From Quercus robur (lineage: Eukaryota > Streptophyta > Magnoliopsida > Fagales > Fagaceae), in NCBI RefSeq assembly GCF_932294415.1, contig NC_065536.1, positions 7,624,474 through 7,688,473 on the forward strand: a stretch of 64,000 nucleotides of DNA, given 5' to 3'. The position numbers were made by a program, and so were the translations under genes. The stretch's first letter is position 1, and the number at the start of each line of letters is the position of its first letter. The notes beneath the pieces are model-generated. The model was not told the origin of the DNA. It worked only from the letters and a program-made list of their open reading frames with translations, and ran no database searches. This document shows, piece by piece, positions 11,593 through 24,000 of the stretch.

Positions 11593-12550
11593 TTAGTCTA
11601 ATATTGGTTTACGTTTTTGGAGGAAAGTTTTTGATGACTAGATCTTCACTATATTGAATTGTGTTTAACAATATAATGAACCCAATATGAGATATTTATA
11701 TGAGATTAACCCCTACAAATAGCAACTTGAGCATGCAGAAAAACAAAATATCCTCCAACAAGCACCTAAAGCTACGCAAGTACACCAGCAACTAACCTAA
11801 ATAAGAATCAAGAATATAAATAGAAACAGGAATTCACTAAAGAAAACACAGGAAACTGTGGTGCCTTTGTAGCTTTACGGCTAGTTTTGGGTACTGATGT
11901 ATTTAGCTTAGTTTGCTTTTAGCAAAAAATAAAATTTCTCACTCCCTGAAGAGAGAAAAAAGGGAGGAGGTTTCAATTTATATCACATTATTCCGGAAAT
12001 TGAACAACTGCTATTTGGAATTGGAAGCCTTCTTGGCTGTCATATATATCTTTTACAATTTTTTATTTTTACCATCAAGTTGATATTTGTCACGAGGATC
12101 TTGTGGATGTGAAGAAAACCAGCCTTGCTCAATGGCCTAATTTGAGAGGGGTCAGGATTAGCATAGCACTTCCAACATGGCTCCTCCTAATCTCTAGTTT
12201 TCACCTTTCATTTTTTAGTAAAAACACAGTAGCAAACATATCTGGATTGCCCTTTGACTCTTCCTTTTCCATCCAAGCCTCATGTTTCTCTGACAGTTTC
12301 AACAAACTTTTAATCTGGGGTTCGTTTCTTTTCCATTATAAACCATTCCCTCAACTAACTTCCCAAAACCAAAACTCAGGGGAACAAGGCTAGCAGCTCT
12401 ACAGACCTTTTTTCCTTGTGCGTTAGTAGCTGCTCTTTCTTGCCTTCTAGGGGGACTTTGTGTACAATTAGAGGGTGGGGAGGAAATAATTAAAGTGGTA
12501 TCTATTTTGTTTTAATTTTTTTTTTCCACTTCTTTTTGGTACTCCCTTAA

Positions 12551-12560
12551 GGTATAAAGG
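12551..12560 (+). promoter_or_regulatory. Possible TATA box of the intact PME
   Basis: GGTATAAAGG lies about 22 bp before the ATG. It would imply an extremely short leader, so it may be chance. A second candidate, CCATTATAAACC, lies near 12331. Confidence 0.25.
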
Positions 12561-12580
12561 AGCTAGCTGCTAAATTCAAA

Positions 12581-14570
12581 ATGTCTAAAGAGAATCATAT
12601 AAGTAGGAAGAAGAAAATTACTGTTATCAGTTTGTCAGCCATATTCTTGGTGGCCTTGGTTGTAGCCGTGACTGTTGGCGTTAACCTTCATCATAGCTCA
12701 TCTAGTGATGATGATAAAAGTAGTAATAATTTATCTGCTACAATGAAAGCTATCCAACTCATCTGCCAGCCCACTGATTACAAAGAAGAATGTGTCAAGA
12801 GCCTTAGTTCTGAGGCTGGAAATACCACAGATTCAAAAGACCTCATTAAAGCTTCATTTAAGGCGGCAATGGATTACATCAATGAGGCTGCCAACAAATC
12901 CAATCTCTTGAAAGAGCTCGAGAAGGACTCGAGAGCCAAGAAGGCTCTTGATAGTTGCAAAGAGCTTATGGACTCCTCCACTGATGAGTTCAAGAACTCT
13001 TTCGATCAATTGGGAGATTTTGATGGCACCAAGGTAGACGAACTGCTTAATGATTTGAGGATTTGGCTCAGTGCTGCCATCACATACCAAGAAACTTGCT
13101 TAGACGCATTTCAAAACACGACCGGTGATGCTGGAGAGAAAATGAGGGCGGCATTGAAGTCTGCCATGCAAATGAGCAGCAATAGTCTTGCCATTGTCTC
13201 TGACTTGTCCAAAGTGCTCTCTAACTTTGATTTCCCTAGCCTTGGTCGTCGTCTTCTTGAACATGACGTGCCTGTTCTTGGCCATGGTGAACTATATCCT
13301 GATTGGTTCAATGATAGTCCTGGAAGTCGGAGACTCCTTGCTGCATCTCCAGCCCAGATTAAGCCTGACGTTATTGTAGCCAAGGATGGGAGTGGACGGT
13401 TCAAGACCATCAATGAGGCATTGCCTCTGATCCCTAAGAATAGCAACAAGACCTTTGTGATCTACATCAAGGAAGGAGTTTACCAAGAGTATGTAGAGTT
13501 AAACAAGTCCATGACTCATGTCATGATGATTGGTGATGGACCTCATAAGACCAGGATTACAGGAAACAGGAACTTTGTTGATGGCATACCCACCTTCAAA
13601 ACCTGTACAGTTGGTACGTAATACTTCCCAAATTGTCCCTTCTACCATTCGAAAATGATTCTCTCCATTTAAAATAGATTCATTTCATGGTTCAAATTAA
13701 ATATTAGGAATATTAGATATGTATTTGGTGTAACATTTATTTAGAATTTTAAATGATGTGAAACATTAATTATCTACTTATTTGCTAGCATGTTGTGGCA
13801 AATCAATGTATTATGAATGTTTCTATCTTTTCTTGAGACTAAAGGATTCAACTTATGCAGGTGTCTCCGGAGATTACTTCATTGCCAGGAATATTGGAAT
13901 TGAGAACACTGCTGGTGCTGAGAAACATCAGGCTGTTGCATTGAAGGTTCAATCCGACTTCTCTGCCTTCTACAACTGCTCATTTGATGGGTACCAAGAC
14001 ACGCTTTATGCGCACACCAAGCGCCAATTCTACCGCGATTGCACCATCTCCGGCACAGTTGACTTCGTCTTTGGTGATTCTGCTGCCGTCTTCCAAAAGT
14101 GTACTTTCGTGGTCCGCAAGCCAATGGACAACCAGCAATGCATCGTGACGGCACAGGGCAGGAAGGAGAGGCGCCAGCCATCAGCAATAATCCTCGTAGA
14201 CTCCAAAATTGTTGCAGACCCTGCATTCTACCCCGTTAGATTCCTACGCAAAGCATATCTAGGCCGTCCATGGAAGGAGTTCTCAAGGACCATCATCATG
14301 AAAACCCACCTTGATGATCTGATCCAGCCTGAAGGATGGTTACCTTGGTTAGGCAATTTCGGAATCAACACTTGCTTCTACACTGAGTTTCAGAACGTAG
14401 GACCTGGTTCAAATACAACACAACGAGTAAAATGGCCTGGAATTAAGACCATCACCAGTCAACATGCATTAGACTTTACACCAGGGAAGTTCTTTGGTGG
14501 TGATACTTGGATTAAGACTACCGGAGTGCCTTACCACCCTGGTTTTCTTAACGAAACAGACAAAACCTAG
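12581..14570 (+). CDS. Pectinesterase with N-terminal PMEI domain (type I), two exons
   Basis: This is a cell-wall enzyme that removes methyl esters from homogalacturonan. Exon 1 is 12581-13613 (donor GTACGT), the intron is 13614-13860 (acceptor TATGCAG), and exon 2 is 13861-14570. The joined frame is 580 residues, a normal type I length. The N-terminus is basic (SRKKK), followed by a membrane anchor at about residues 13-34. A PMEI pro-domain with its Cys residues spans about 54-205. Two RRLL processing motifs lie near residues 222 and 250, where Golgi subtilases cut in this family. The catalytic domain follows with Asp391 (YQDTLYAH), Asp412 (GTVDFVFG) and Arg480 (LGRPWKEFSRT), all present. 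FGDSAAVFQ replaces the commoner FGNAAAVFQ. From memory this and the overall sequence resemble the PME21/PME28-like group, partly pollen-expressed; that subgroup call is an inference. It is the only intact gene of the three-member cluster. Confidence 0.95.
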
Positions 14571-14944
14571 AACAAGTGCAATTTTTGATTGAGTGGAAAT
14601 CTATAAGAAGATATGTACATTGATTGAATTCTTCCAAGGTATATGAAAAACTTTTATTGCTGGTTTTTTTTTTTAATATGATGCTTCAAGGCCTTCAAGT
14701 ATTCATATATACAACAAGCTGAACTAGCCAAATTTTCCACTCATGGCACTGTTAATCATGTCAAAAAGTCTCGGAAATTAACTAGTGGATACCTTATAAT
14801 ATTTCTAACCGAAATATCTATCCAGGGTTTAAATCTCCACTTTTCTTTTGTAATTATCAAATTTTTTTTAAAAAAATATTGTTAATCATCTTCACCGTTG
14901 GTTTTCACAATAATTTTAATATTGTGTAACTTTTAAAAATAAAT
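14571..14944. other. 3' flank of PME
   Basis: AT-rich sequence with AATAAA-poor, T-rich blocks; no gene is seen. It ends in AAAAATAAAT (14935-14944), the target duplication of the long-TIR element that follows. Confidence 0.5.
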
Positions 14945-15150
14945 ATGAAAACACCATTTTTGTCCCTATATTTTGGAATTACAATCAATTTTGTTTCTAT
15001 ATTTTGGTAGTAGTCAATTTGGTCCCTGATATTTTTAACTTGCAATTAATTTAATCTCTACTGTTAACTCACTAACAGAAAAAGTCTACGTGGTAAATGG
15101 TGTGCACTATTGTCACATTTAAAGTCCATGTAGCTAGCTACTAGAATAAT

Positions 15151-15991
15151 AATAAAAAATTGAATTGGCATTTAAAAATAATACCTCAGTATCTAAAATT
15201 AATTAATTTATCAATTTCCAACAAAAAAGAAAAGAAAAAAAGACATGAACCCAGATCTAAGAGACATGTACTCAGAAGAAGATTTTGAAAGTTCTAAGAA
15301 GATTTTGAAAGACATGTACCCAGATCTAAGAGACATGCACTATTGGGGTTTACAAATTAGTTTTTTGGGTTTCATTATGTGGGTAAGTTCTAAAACTTAA
15401 GAACTTGATTTAGGGGGGGTTAGATAAAGGAAGAGAAGGTAAAGGAAACAGGAAGAACTTTGTTTAAAATCAATGTTTTTATCTGCTTGGTACAAGTTGT
15501 AAATAGTTGTGCTTGTACATTTGGATCTTCTCATTATTCTCTTTTTTCCTTTTTTCTCGTTGGGTTTCTTCTTTAAGTTATTAGTATTGTGTTTTTCTGT
15601 CTATGTGTGTGAGATTCAAATATTTTATATCTGATTGTGAGAGAGAGAGGTATGAATATTGAATAGGATTGGCAGAGAGAGAAGGTGAAGCTTGTAGGGG
15701 TGGTAGATTAACTTTTATTTTTCCATTCAAGGCATCAAAAACGTTGCGAATCTCAATCTCAATGATTTGATTCGATGGATGTAGCATATAAATTTGTTCA
15801 CGAGAATTACATAATCAAAGTCCATTACTCTACAATTTATTTCTTCACCCCCGTTTCATTGATTACTTAAATGATTTTGAATTTGATTATCTTTCAGTAT
15901 TTTCAACGATTTGTGATGTGATAGGGATCGGATCGTTGGCGATGGAGTTTGTTGGACGTTGATTTTCTCTTTTCGTTTATTTAATTGTTGG
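15151..15991. other. Interior of the long-TIR element, no gene seen
   Basis: It contains a short tandem motif (AGACATGTACCCAGATCTAAG-like, three imperfect copies at about 15242-15340) and T-rich, GA-rich stretches. Nothing looks like a captured coding exon. The last five bases GTTGG (15987-15991) are the target duplication of the solo LTR. Confidence 0.5.
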
Positions 15992-16762
15992 TGTAGGGAC
16001 TGAAATTGTATTGATCCCAAAACCGAATTGGGCTCAAACGCTAACGGCCCAAACAATAAATTTGTAGAGCGTGGATAAAAGAACTAAATTTATCCCAGAA
16101 GAAAAACGATTAAATTTAACGATTCAAAATGGTTCGACACAAATAAGATTATCAAATTTATTCTCGGAACAAACTAAGTTATTTGTTTCATATGGTTTTC
16201 TTCAAGACAAAAATTGTATAAGAGTTCCAATCCCCTTTCTCAGTGCATTCTTACGGGTTATATATTGCTATCTTGCTGTCATCCTTACCACACACGTGTA
16301 GGTTAGATTTGGAGGACTCCTTCCTATCCCATCCAGCATCTCCTAGAACCATCAACCAGTAGCTGTAAGGCTACTTGATCACTGTTCAGGCATCATTTCC
16401 TCATTAATGCGGCCAGAGAGTTGGTTGAAAGGCATTTAATGCGGATGTAGCAGCTTTTGAAGATATTTGTTTACCTTTCTTTTCTTATCCTTGGTCCAAT
16501 GTCCCATTTTTAGTTGTGGTGTAACTCTAAAGTAAGTCTGTGATGGTATGGCACTCAGATTTACCTCGGACACATGTTGGCGAGAAGACTTTTGTCCTTA
16601 GACGCTTATTGGACCCATCTCACATTGTCTCTAATCCTCTCTTAACTTTATTCTCCTCATAGTCTTATCTGGGCCTCCTCGGACGGTCTAACGTCCTCGG
16701 ATAGGGTCATAGGCCCAGTTAATAATGTTTTTAACAATACTTCCCAATTAACTGGCCTCACA
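15992..16762 (+). mobile_element. Solo LTR, 771 bp
   Basis: It starts TGTAGGGACTGAAATTG and ends CTGGCCTCACA (TG...CA). GTTGG flanks both sides (15987-15991 and 16763-16767), a perfect 5-bp target duplication. No internal region or second LTR is present, so it is a product of LTR-LTR recombination. The superfamily is not clear; orientation is arbitrary. It contains CCTCGGAC words. Confidence 0.75.
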
Positions 16763-16943
16763 GTTGGTATTCACGATTTGGTTTCTCAAAAAGTGTAAGA
16801 AACTTTCGAAATCTTTGTCTGGGTTCATTTTTTTTTGGTTTTCAATTCTTTTTCTTTTATTTTAAATTGTTTGAAATTGATAAATTACTTAATTTTAGAT
16901 GCTGACTTATCATTTTTAAATGCTAAGAAATTTTTTTTACTAT

Positions 16944-17537
16944 TGATAGAGAAGCGGAAAATAATCCATCTCCAGCTCGTCCAAATGGTTCGTCCAGAGC
17001 CTATAGCGCAGGTTGATCCAAGAGTCAATCCAGAAGAAGGAGAAACGTCCATTAAACAATAGCGTCACTCTATAAGTTAAGTCTCCCATGGATGACATGA
17101 TCGTCCATGAAGGTCGTCCATGAGCAGCCATCAGATATCCTTGGACAACCAAACAGTCCTACACCGGATGGACGAAAGCGCAACACTTGAATAAGTTAAC
17201 TCCCACTGGCGGTTATAGTTTTTATATCCGTTGAGGCAGTTAACTTCGGCGTTGTTGGATTCCACAAAACCTGGGGAGATTATTGGACAAATAACCGCCC
17301 CAGGCTCCCTATATAAGGGATCGGTCTGAACCCGACAGAGATAAGATTTTCTCTCAGACAAATTTCCAAAACACTTGGAACTTCATTCTCAACGAGTCTA
17401 ACTTCTCCATCGGAGGGGGTTCGACCGGTCATCTCCGGTCTCCTCTTTGATCGCGTTTTCTTCCTTGCAGGCCATCAACCATTTGAACAGCCCACCGAAG
17501 CCAGGCCATTCCACCTTACTGATTCGGAGCACTATCA
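16944..17537 (+). repeat. 5' LTR of element B
   Basis: It starts TGATAGAGAAG and ends GCACTATCA. A TATA-like CCCTATATAAGGG lies near 17309, the probable promoter. It is 594 bp, the same length as the 3' LTR. Confidence 0.95.
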
Positions 17538-17538
17538 G

Positions 17539-17556
17539 TTGGCGCCGTCTGTGGGA
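17539..17556 (+). promoter_or_regulatory. Primer-binding site of element B
   Basis: TTGGCGCCGTCTGTGGGA begins one base after the LTR. It starts with TGG, complementary to the CCA end of a tRNA. The tRNA identity is not certain. Confidence 0.75.
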
Positions 17557-17599
17557 AGCGAAGGTTGTTTTGCGACTTTCTTTTCCGTGACAAAAGGGT

Positions 17600-19600
17600 T
17601 AGGATGGTCAGGACCAGGTCGAGGGCTACTAGCCCTGGCCGTCAGGGAAGCAGAGGCGCTTCAAGTGATCCTCAGCGTGATCGCCAATCTGCACCAGCCA
17701 TGCAGACGTCATCCGTGCAGAATATGCAATCCATGGCGGCTGCAATGGCGGAATTGACTCGCCAAAACCAGGAGTTAAGGATGGAGATCACTCAGAGGAG
17801 ACAGACACGTGAGGAACATGCAGGGCAAACGCAAGGCCATGGTGACACACAGAATACTGAGATTGGAAGTCAGTTTAGAGGCACTACTTCACGGATAGTG
17901 CCACACTTGAAAGAGGAGATGGACCAAATGAAAAAAGTCATGGAGGAGATGAAGGAGAACATGAGGAGAACAAATCCTATAGAGGATTTGGTCCACAGGA
18001 CTGACTCTCCTTTTACGGCTGCCATCAATGGCCACCCTCTGCCATCAAAGTTCAAACTACCTTCCCTGGACTCGTATGATGGGACGCGTGACCCCTTCGA
18101 TCACATTGCAACATTCAAAACAACAATGCACCTTCAAGGGGTCCCTGATGAAATCATGTGTCGAGCCTTCCCTACTACCCTTAAGGCCCGGCACGAGTTT
18201 GGTTCAGTAAAATCCCCCCAAGTTCCGTAAGTTCTTTCGAAGAGTTAAGTAAATTGTTTGTTAACAATTTCATCGGGGGACAGAGGCACAAGCGCTCTTC
18301 GTCCAGCTTACTGACCATAGAACAAGGGGAGAACGAAAGCCTGCGGTCATTCATCACTCGCTTCAACAAAGAAGCCCTTAGTGTGGACGAGGTGGACGAC
18401 AAGCTTCTATTGGCAGCCTTCCACAATGGGATTAATTCAGATTTGTTTATCCACAAGCTATATGAGAAGGAGCCCCAAACCATGGCCGAGCTCGTCCATT
18501 CGGCTCAGAACTTCATGAATGCAGAGGATGCGATCATAGCCAAGAAGAGGAAAAGAGCTGAGAGGATGGAAGTGCACCCAGCTCGACACTCAGAACAAGC
18601 CCCTCGTCCAAAGAAGGGACGGACGGAAGATAGGAAGGAACGAGATAACAGGAAGACAGGTCCCTTGGGAAGAAGCCAGAACTATACGCCCCTAAATACT
18701 CCACTTAATCAGGTGCTCATGCAAATCAAAGACGATCCTTCTTTGAAATGGCCAGAGAAGATGAAAGGGGATCCTAACAAGCGCAATAAGAACAAATATT
18801 GTCGCTTTCACAGGGACCATGGGCATGACACGGATGAGTGTTATGACCTAAAACAGCAAATTGAGAACCTAATCAGACAAGGAAAGTTGAAGCACTTCGT
18901 TGGAAGGGATCGTACAGATGAGAAGCTGAAAGGCAAAATGGAAGAATCATCCCGGCCCCCACTAGGAGAGATAAGGATTATCGTTGGAGGGAACTCGATG
19001 AGGCAATCTTCCAAGTCGAAGAAGACGTATCTTAAAGCGGTACAAAACGTCCAGCTCTCTGGACGATCACCAAGGACGAGATCAATGGACGAGCCAACCA
19101 TTTCCTTCACCGACAAAGATGCTGAGAGGATCCATCACCCGCATGATGATGCGATCGTCATTACACTGCTCATTGCAGATTATACAACCAGGAGAGTGTT
19201 AGTTGACAATGGAAGTTCAGCAGACATATTATACTACCCCGCCTTCCAACAAATGAGGCTTGGACGAGATCAACTTCGTCCAGTATGCTCGCCACTGATA
19301 GGATTTGGAGGAATGAAGGTACAGCCCGTGGGTACCATTACATTACCAGTTGTGGTAAGGTCATACCCGCAACAGGTAACCAAGGAAGTCAATTTCCTTG
19401 TGGTAGATTGTGCATCTTCATACAACGCCATTATTGGAAGACCCACTCTTAATAGTTGGAAGGCGATAACTTCGACTTACCATCTATCAGTCAAATTCCC
19501 TATGGAGTACGGGATAGGACAAGCACAAGGAGATCAGTTGGCAGCTAGAGAATGCTACTTAGCCATGATGGCTTTGGACGAACAGGTGCAGACAATGAGC
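17600..19600 (+). other. gag and protease region of element B
   Basis: The gag part includes the DPFDHIATFKTTMHLQGVPD and SLRSFITRFNKEALSV blocks of the plant gypsy gag family. A CX2HX4GHX4C-type knuckle region follows (KYCRFHRDHGHDTDECYDLK, about 18800). The aspartic protease motif is VLVDNGSSADILY (about 19200), with an AIIGRPTLN block downstream. Gag packages element RNA and the protease matures the polyprotein in this family. Confidence 0.85.
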
Positions 19601-19899
19601 ATCGAGGAAAGAAGAGTTATTGCAGAGCCCACGGAAGTGTTGGAAGATGTTCTTTTGCAAGAAGATGATCCTGAGAAATTTACCAGAATTGGAACATGTA
19701 TGAAGGAGAAGGCAAGGGAAGACCTTATCCAGTTCCTGAGAAAAAGTATCGACGTTTTTGCATGGAGTCATGACGACATGCCAAGAATCGACCCAAGTGT
19801 GATCACTCATCGGTTGAATGTATACCCCTTTTTTAAGCCCATCCGTCAGAAGAAGAGGGTATTCGCTCCCTAGAGGGACAAGGCAATCAAGGAAGAGGT

Positions 19900-22825
19900 T
19901 CAAAAACTGACCACGGCAAAGTTCATTAAGGAAGTCTATTACCCGGATTGGTTAGCCAATGTGGTGATGGTGAAGAAAGCTAATGGAAAGTGGAGAATGT
20001 GCGTAGACTTCACTGACTTGAACAAAGCATGTCCCAAGGATAGTTATCCTCTGCCACGCATTGATCAATTGGTGGACTCTACTGCTGGCCATCAGTTGCT
20101 GAGCTTCATGGATGCCTTCTCAGGATATAATCAGATCAAGATGGATGAAGCTGATCAGGAAAAGACTTCCTTCATTACCAGCCAAGGCTTGTTTTGCTAC
20201 AAAGTGATGCCCTTCGGCTTGAAGAACGCAGGGGCAACTTATCAAAGGTTGGTGAATCACATGTTTCGTCCACAAATAGGACGGAATGTGGAGGTTTATG
20301 TCGACGACATGCTTGTGAAGAGCATAGACGAGGGAAGCCATCTAGACGACCTACAGGAAACCTTTGAAACACTTCGGCGATATAAGATGAAGTTGAACCC
20401 AAGCAAGTGTGCATTCGGAGTATCGTCAGGAAAGTTTCTGGGGTTCATGGTCTCGCAAAGAGGAATTGAGGCAAATCCGGACAAGATCCAGGCTATATTG
20501 AACATGGAGCCACCGAAGAGTATCAAGGAAGTCCAATCCCTCACAGGACGAGTTGCCGCTTTGAACAGGTTTGTTTCGAAAGCCACAGATAAGTGTTTAC
20601 CTTTCTTTAAAGTCCTCAGGAAGGCATTTGAGTGGACGGACGAATGCCAAAGGGCCTTCCAAGACCTGAAGAACTACCTCACAACTGCCCCATTATTAAG
20701 TCCATCCGTGCAAGGAGAAAAACTGTACCTATACTTAGCGGTGTCCCCACACGCCGAAAGTTCAGCTTTAATCAGAGAAGAGGGGAAAATACAAAAACCG
20801 GTGTACTACACTAGCCGGGCACTCAGAGGAGCGGAGGGAAGATATCCGCTCATGGAGAAATTGGCTTTTGCACTGATAACAGCCTTTAGGAAGTTAAGAC
20901 ATTACTTCCAAGTTCATATCATCAATGTCATGACGGACCACCCGCTTAAGAAGGCAATGAACAAGCTGGAAGCCGCAGGACGACTGATTCAGTGGGCAGT
21001 TGAACTTAGTGAATTCGACATTCGGTACCAACCGAGAAATGCAATAAAGGCTCAAGCTCTAGCAGATTTCATCGCAGAGTTCACCCCAAGTTACGAAGAC
21101 CTGGGGGAAGGAGAGTACAACAAATGGGTCATCCATGTAGATGGATCGTCTACATTATACGCTGGAGGAATAGGAGTTGTCTTGCAGTCGCCAGAAGGGG
21201 ACAAATTGAAATACAAGGTCCGTCTGCAATACCAGACTACTAACAATGAAGCGGAGTATGAAGCCCTTTTGAAAGGATTGGAACTGGCTAAATCCGTAGA
21301 AGCAGACTCAATACTTGTCCTGGGAGACTCTCAATTGGTCATAGGCCAAGTCAATGGCACATGTGAAGCCAAGGAAGACAGAATGAAGAAATATTTAAAG
21401 AAGGTAGTACGCCTTGTGAAGAAATTCAAAAAAGCAGATTTTGTTCAAATCCCAAGGGAAGAGAATGTGGAAGCAGATACTCTGGCGAAGGAAGCATCTG
21501 CGAATGAGGCGATGGATGAAATGGATGATGTACACTACATGCCAAGTATAGACCTTCCAGAATTGATGCAGATAGGGGGAGAAGGAAATTGGATGACCCC
21601 AATAGTATCATACTTAAAGGATGGAAGTCTTCCAGAAGAGAGGGACGAAGCTAGGAAGCTCAGGGTCAAGTCAGCCAGGTATGTGCTTATGGACGAAGTG
21701 TTGTATAAGAGAGGTTTTTCCCAGCCTCTCCTAAGGTGTTTGGCTCCGGACGAGGCAAATTACATGTTGAGGGAGGTTCACGAAGGAGCATGTGGGAACC
21801 ATTCGGGAGCCAGATCACTCGTTCATAAAGTCATCCGTAGCGGATTCTATTGGCCAACCATCCAAGCTGATGCTAAAGCATATGTCAAAGTATGTGATCA
21901 ATGTCAACGCTTTAGCAACATTCCCAGACAGCCAGCAGAATATCTCACGCCAATGATGGCCCCTTGGCCTTTCGCACAATGGAGACTAGATATTTTGGGG
22001 CCCTTTCCGACTGGAACTCGGCAAATGAAGTTTCTGGTGGTGGGAATAGATTACTTCACAAAATGGGTGGAAGCCGAACCCTTAGCCAAAATTACGCAGC
22101 AGAATGTCAAGAACTTCGTCTGGAAGAACATTGTATGCAGATTCGGAGTACCTAGAGTACTAGTGTCTGACAATGGACGACAGTTTGACAACACACCCTT
22201 CAGGGAATTTTGTGAACAACTTGGAATGAAGAACCATTACTCCTCGCCCTCCCACCCACAGGCCAATGGCCAGGCAGAAGTAGCGAACCAATCCTTGCTG
22301 AAGATCATCAAGACTCGGCTCGAAGGGGCAAAGGGGATATGGCCGGATGAATTACCAGGTGTTTTATGGGCTTATAGAACGACAGCGAGAACTCCAACAG
22401 GAGAAACTCCTTTTAAACTAGCCTACGGAAGCGAGGCAGTTATACCAGCAGAAGTACACATGACAAGCCACAGGGTGAGGAAGTATCAAACTGAGGAAAA
22501 CGAGGAACAGCTCCGTCTTAACCTTGACCTTATGGACGAGGTCAGGATGGATGCAGAACAAAGGACAGCAAGGTACAAAAATCTCATGGCAAGACAATAT
22601 GATGCTATGGTGAAGCCTAGGCGTTTCAACATCGGAGATCTCGTCTTGAAGAGGGTTACCCTGGCAACAAGAAACCCGGCCTATGGGAAACTTGGCCCAA
22701 ATTGGGAAGGACCTTATAGGATTATCAACTGCAAAAGGCAAGGATCCTACTATTTGGAAGCTTTGGATGGGCGGAGGCTGGAACACCCTTGGAATGTTGA
22801 GCACCTCAGGAAGTACCATCAATAA
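19900..22825 (+). other. Reverse transcriptase, two RNase H domains and integrase of element B
   Basis: The RT domain has the catalytic YVDDMLVKS near 20300. A gypsy RNase H follows (about 20710-21080, YYTSRALRGAEGRY, MTDHPLKK). A second, archaeal-type RNase H spans about 21125-21510 (WVIHVDGSS, TTNNEAEYEALLKGLELA, VLGDSQLVIGQ, EENVEADTLAKEA). Integrase has the zinc-binding HEGACGNHSG and CDQCQRF, then the core WRLDILGPFP, VSDNGRQFD and ANGQAEVANQ. The C-terminal end is WNVEHLRKYHQ. The double RNase H is diagnostic of the Tat clade. Confidence 0.95.
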
Positions 22826-23209
22826 GTGCTGACTCTTCACCAGTGTCCTTGGACGAGATGTATGGACGAGAAGAAGTGTACTACTGTCAAGTGTTTTTAA
22901 GTATTTTAATAATCCCCTAGAAAGTGCATTAGTGTTTTCACTCTTGTGCTATTCATGGATGAGTTGGTTTGTATTTTTAATTCAATAAGGCACTAGCTAA
23001 TGAGCATGTGCCATGCCTGTGGACGAATGTTTACATAAGTTTGGATTTTCAAATATATATATATATATATATATATTGTTTTCAAATATATTACTGGAAT
23101 CCTTATATGTTCATTCAGATTGATCTACAAAAAGAAAGTAAGCATGGACGAATAAAATCCTTGGACGCAAGGATATATCGTCCACAAGTCTCCAAAGGAA
23201 AAATGAAAA

Positions 23210-23425
23210 GGTACGTCCGTCCAGAATATGGGACGAGGTGAAACCCAAGCTAAAAATAAAGCTAAGGTCCATCCGTCCAGAACATAGGACGAGATGAAAC
23301 CAAAGCTAAAAATAAAGCTAAGGTCCATCCGTCCAGAACATAGGACGAGATGAAACCAAAGCTAAAGATAAAGCAAAGGTTCATCCGTCCAGAACATAGG
23401 ACGAGATGATAACTAAGTTAAGGGC
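23210..23425. repeat. 56-bp tandem array in element B
   Basis: Units start at 23210, 23266, 23322 and 23378, the last one partial. Each reads GGTCCATCCGTCCAGAACAT, then AGGACGAGATGAAACCAAAG and a TAAAAATAAAGC-type end. It occupies the same position (after pol, before the antisense gene) as the 66-bp array of element A but is unrelated in sequence. Confidence 0.9.
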
Positions 23426-24000
23426 ATACTCGTCTAGACCTCAAGACTAGATGAATTCCCAGAAGTGTTTGTTCGAGACATGGACGAGCAAAGACTTCAA
23501 AACTAGCTTAACAATCCATTACATTGGACGAGAAATCGCTAAAAAGTCTAATCGTCAAGGACGACAAAAATGATCGTCCATAATTTTGGAATGACAAAAA
23601 ATCTAACCAAAAGGAATCAATTTACTTTATCTTGGTGATGTAATAAAATTCACCCCCATGCCCAAGACGAGGTGAACTGAATTCCTAGATGGACGAACCA
23701 CACTTCTGATATGAAAATAAAAATTCATACATAAAGCTGAAAACGTATATATTCAAACACAATGGAAGTAAAAATAGAAGTATTCATTTCTTTCATGAAA
23801 TTCAAAGGGTGGACGACCAACGTCCAAAAACCCCTTTAGTTTTGAATGTATATAAAACTCGTCCATAATCCTGGACGAGATGATTGTACTTGCATGAGCT
23901 TTAAAAAAAAAAAAAAAAAAAAAAGAAGTAAAAAGCCCAAAACAACGGGCACTTCCATGAAAAGACAAATGAAAGTAAATTTTCAAAAAAATAGATTTCA

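Larger units (their letters stand above)
10177..12540. other. Intergenic spacer between PME copy 2 and the intact PME
   Basis: No gene was recognised. It holds an inverted SINE, a small hAT-like MITE, and AT-rich sequence with repeated TTTTCTAGAAAATGA-type words at about 10930-11130. An open stretch near 12103-12393 has no recognisable protein similarity and is probably chance. Confidence 0.6.

Noticed and set aside
12103-12393. 96-codon open frame upstream of the intact PME
   Set aside because: There is no recognisable similarity, and composition is like the surrounding intergenic DNA.
13111-14226. Several minus-strand open frames opposite the intact PME
   Set aside because: They mirror the conserved PME coding sequence and have no independent features.
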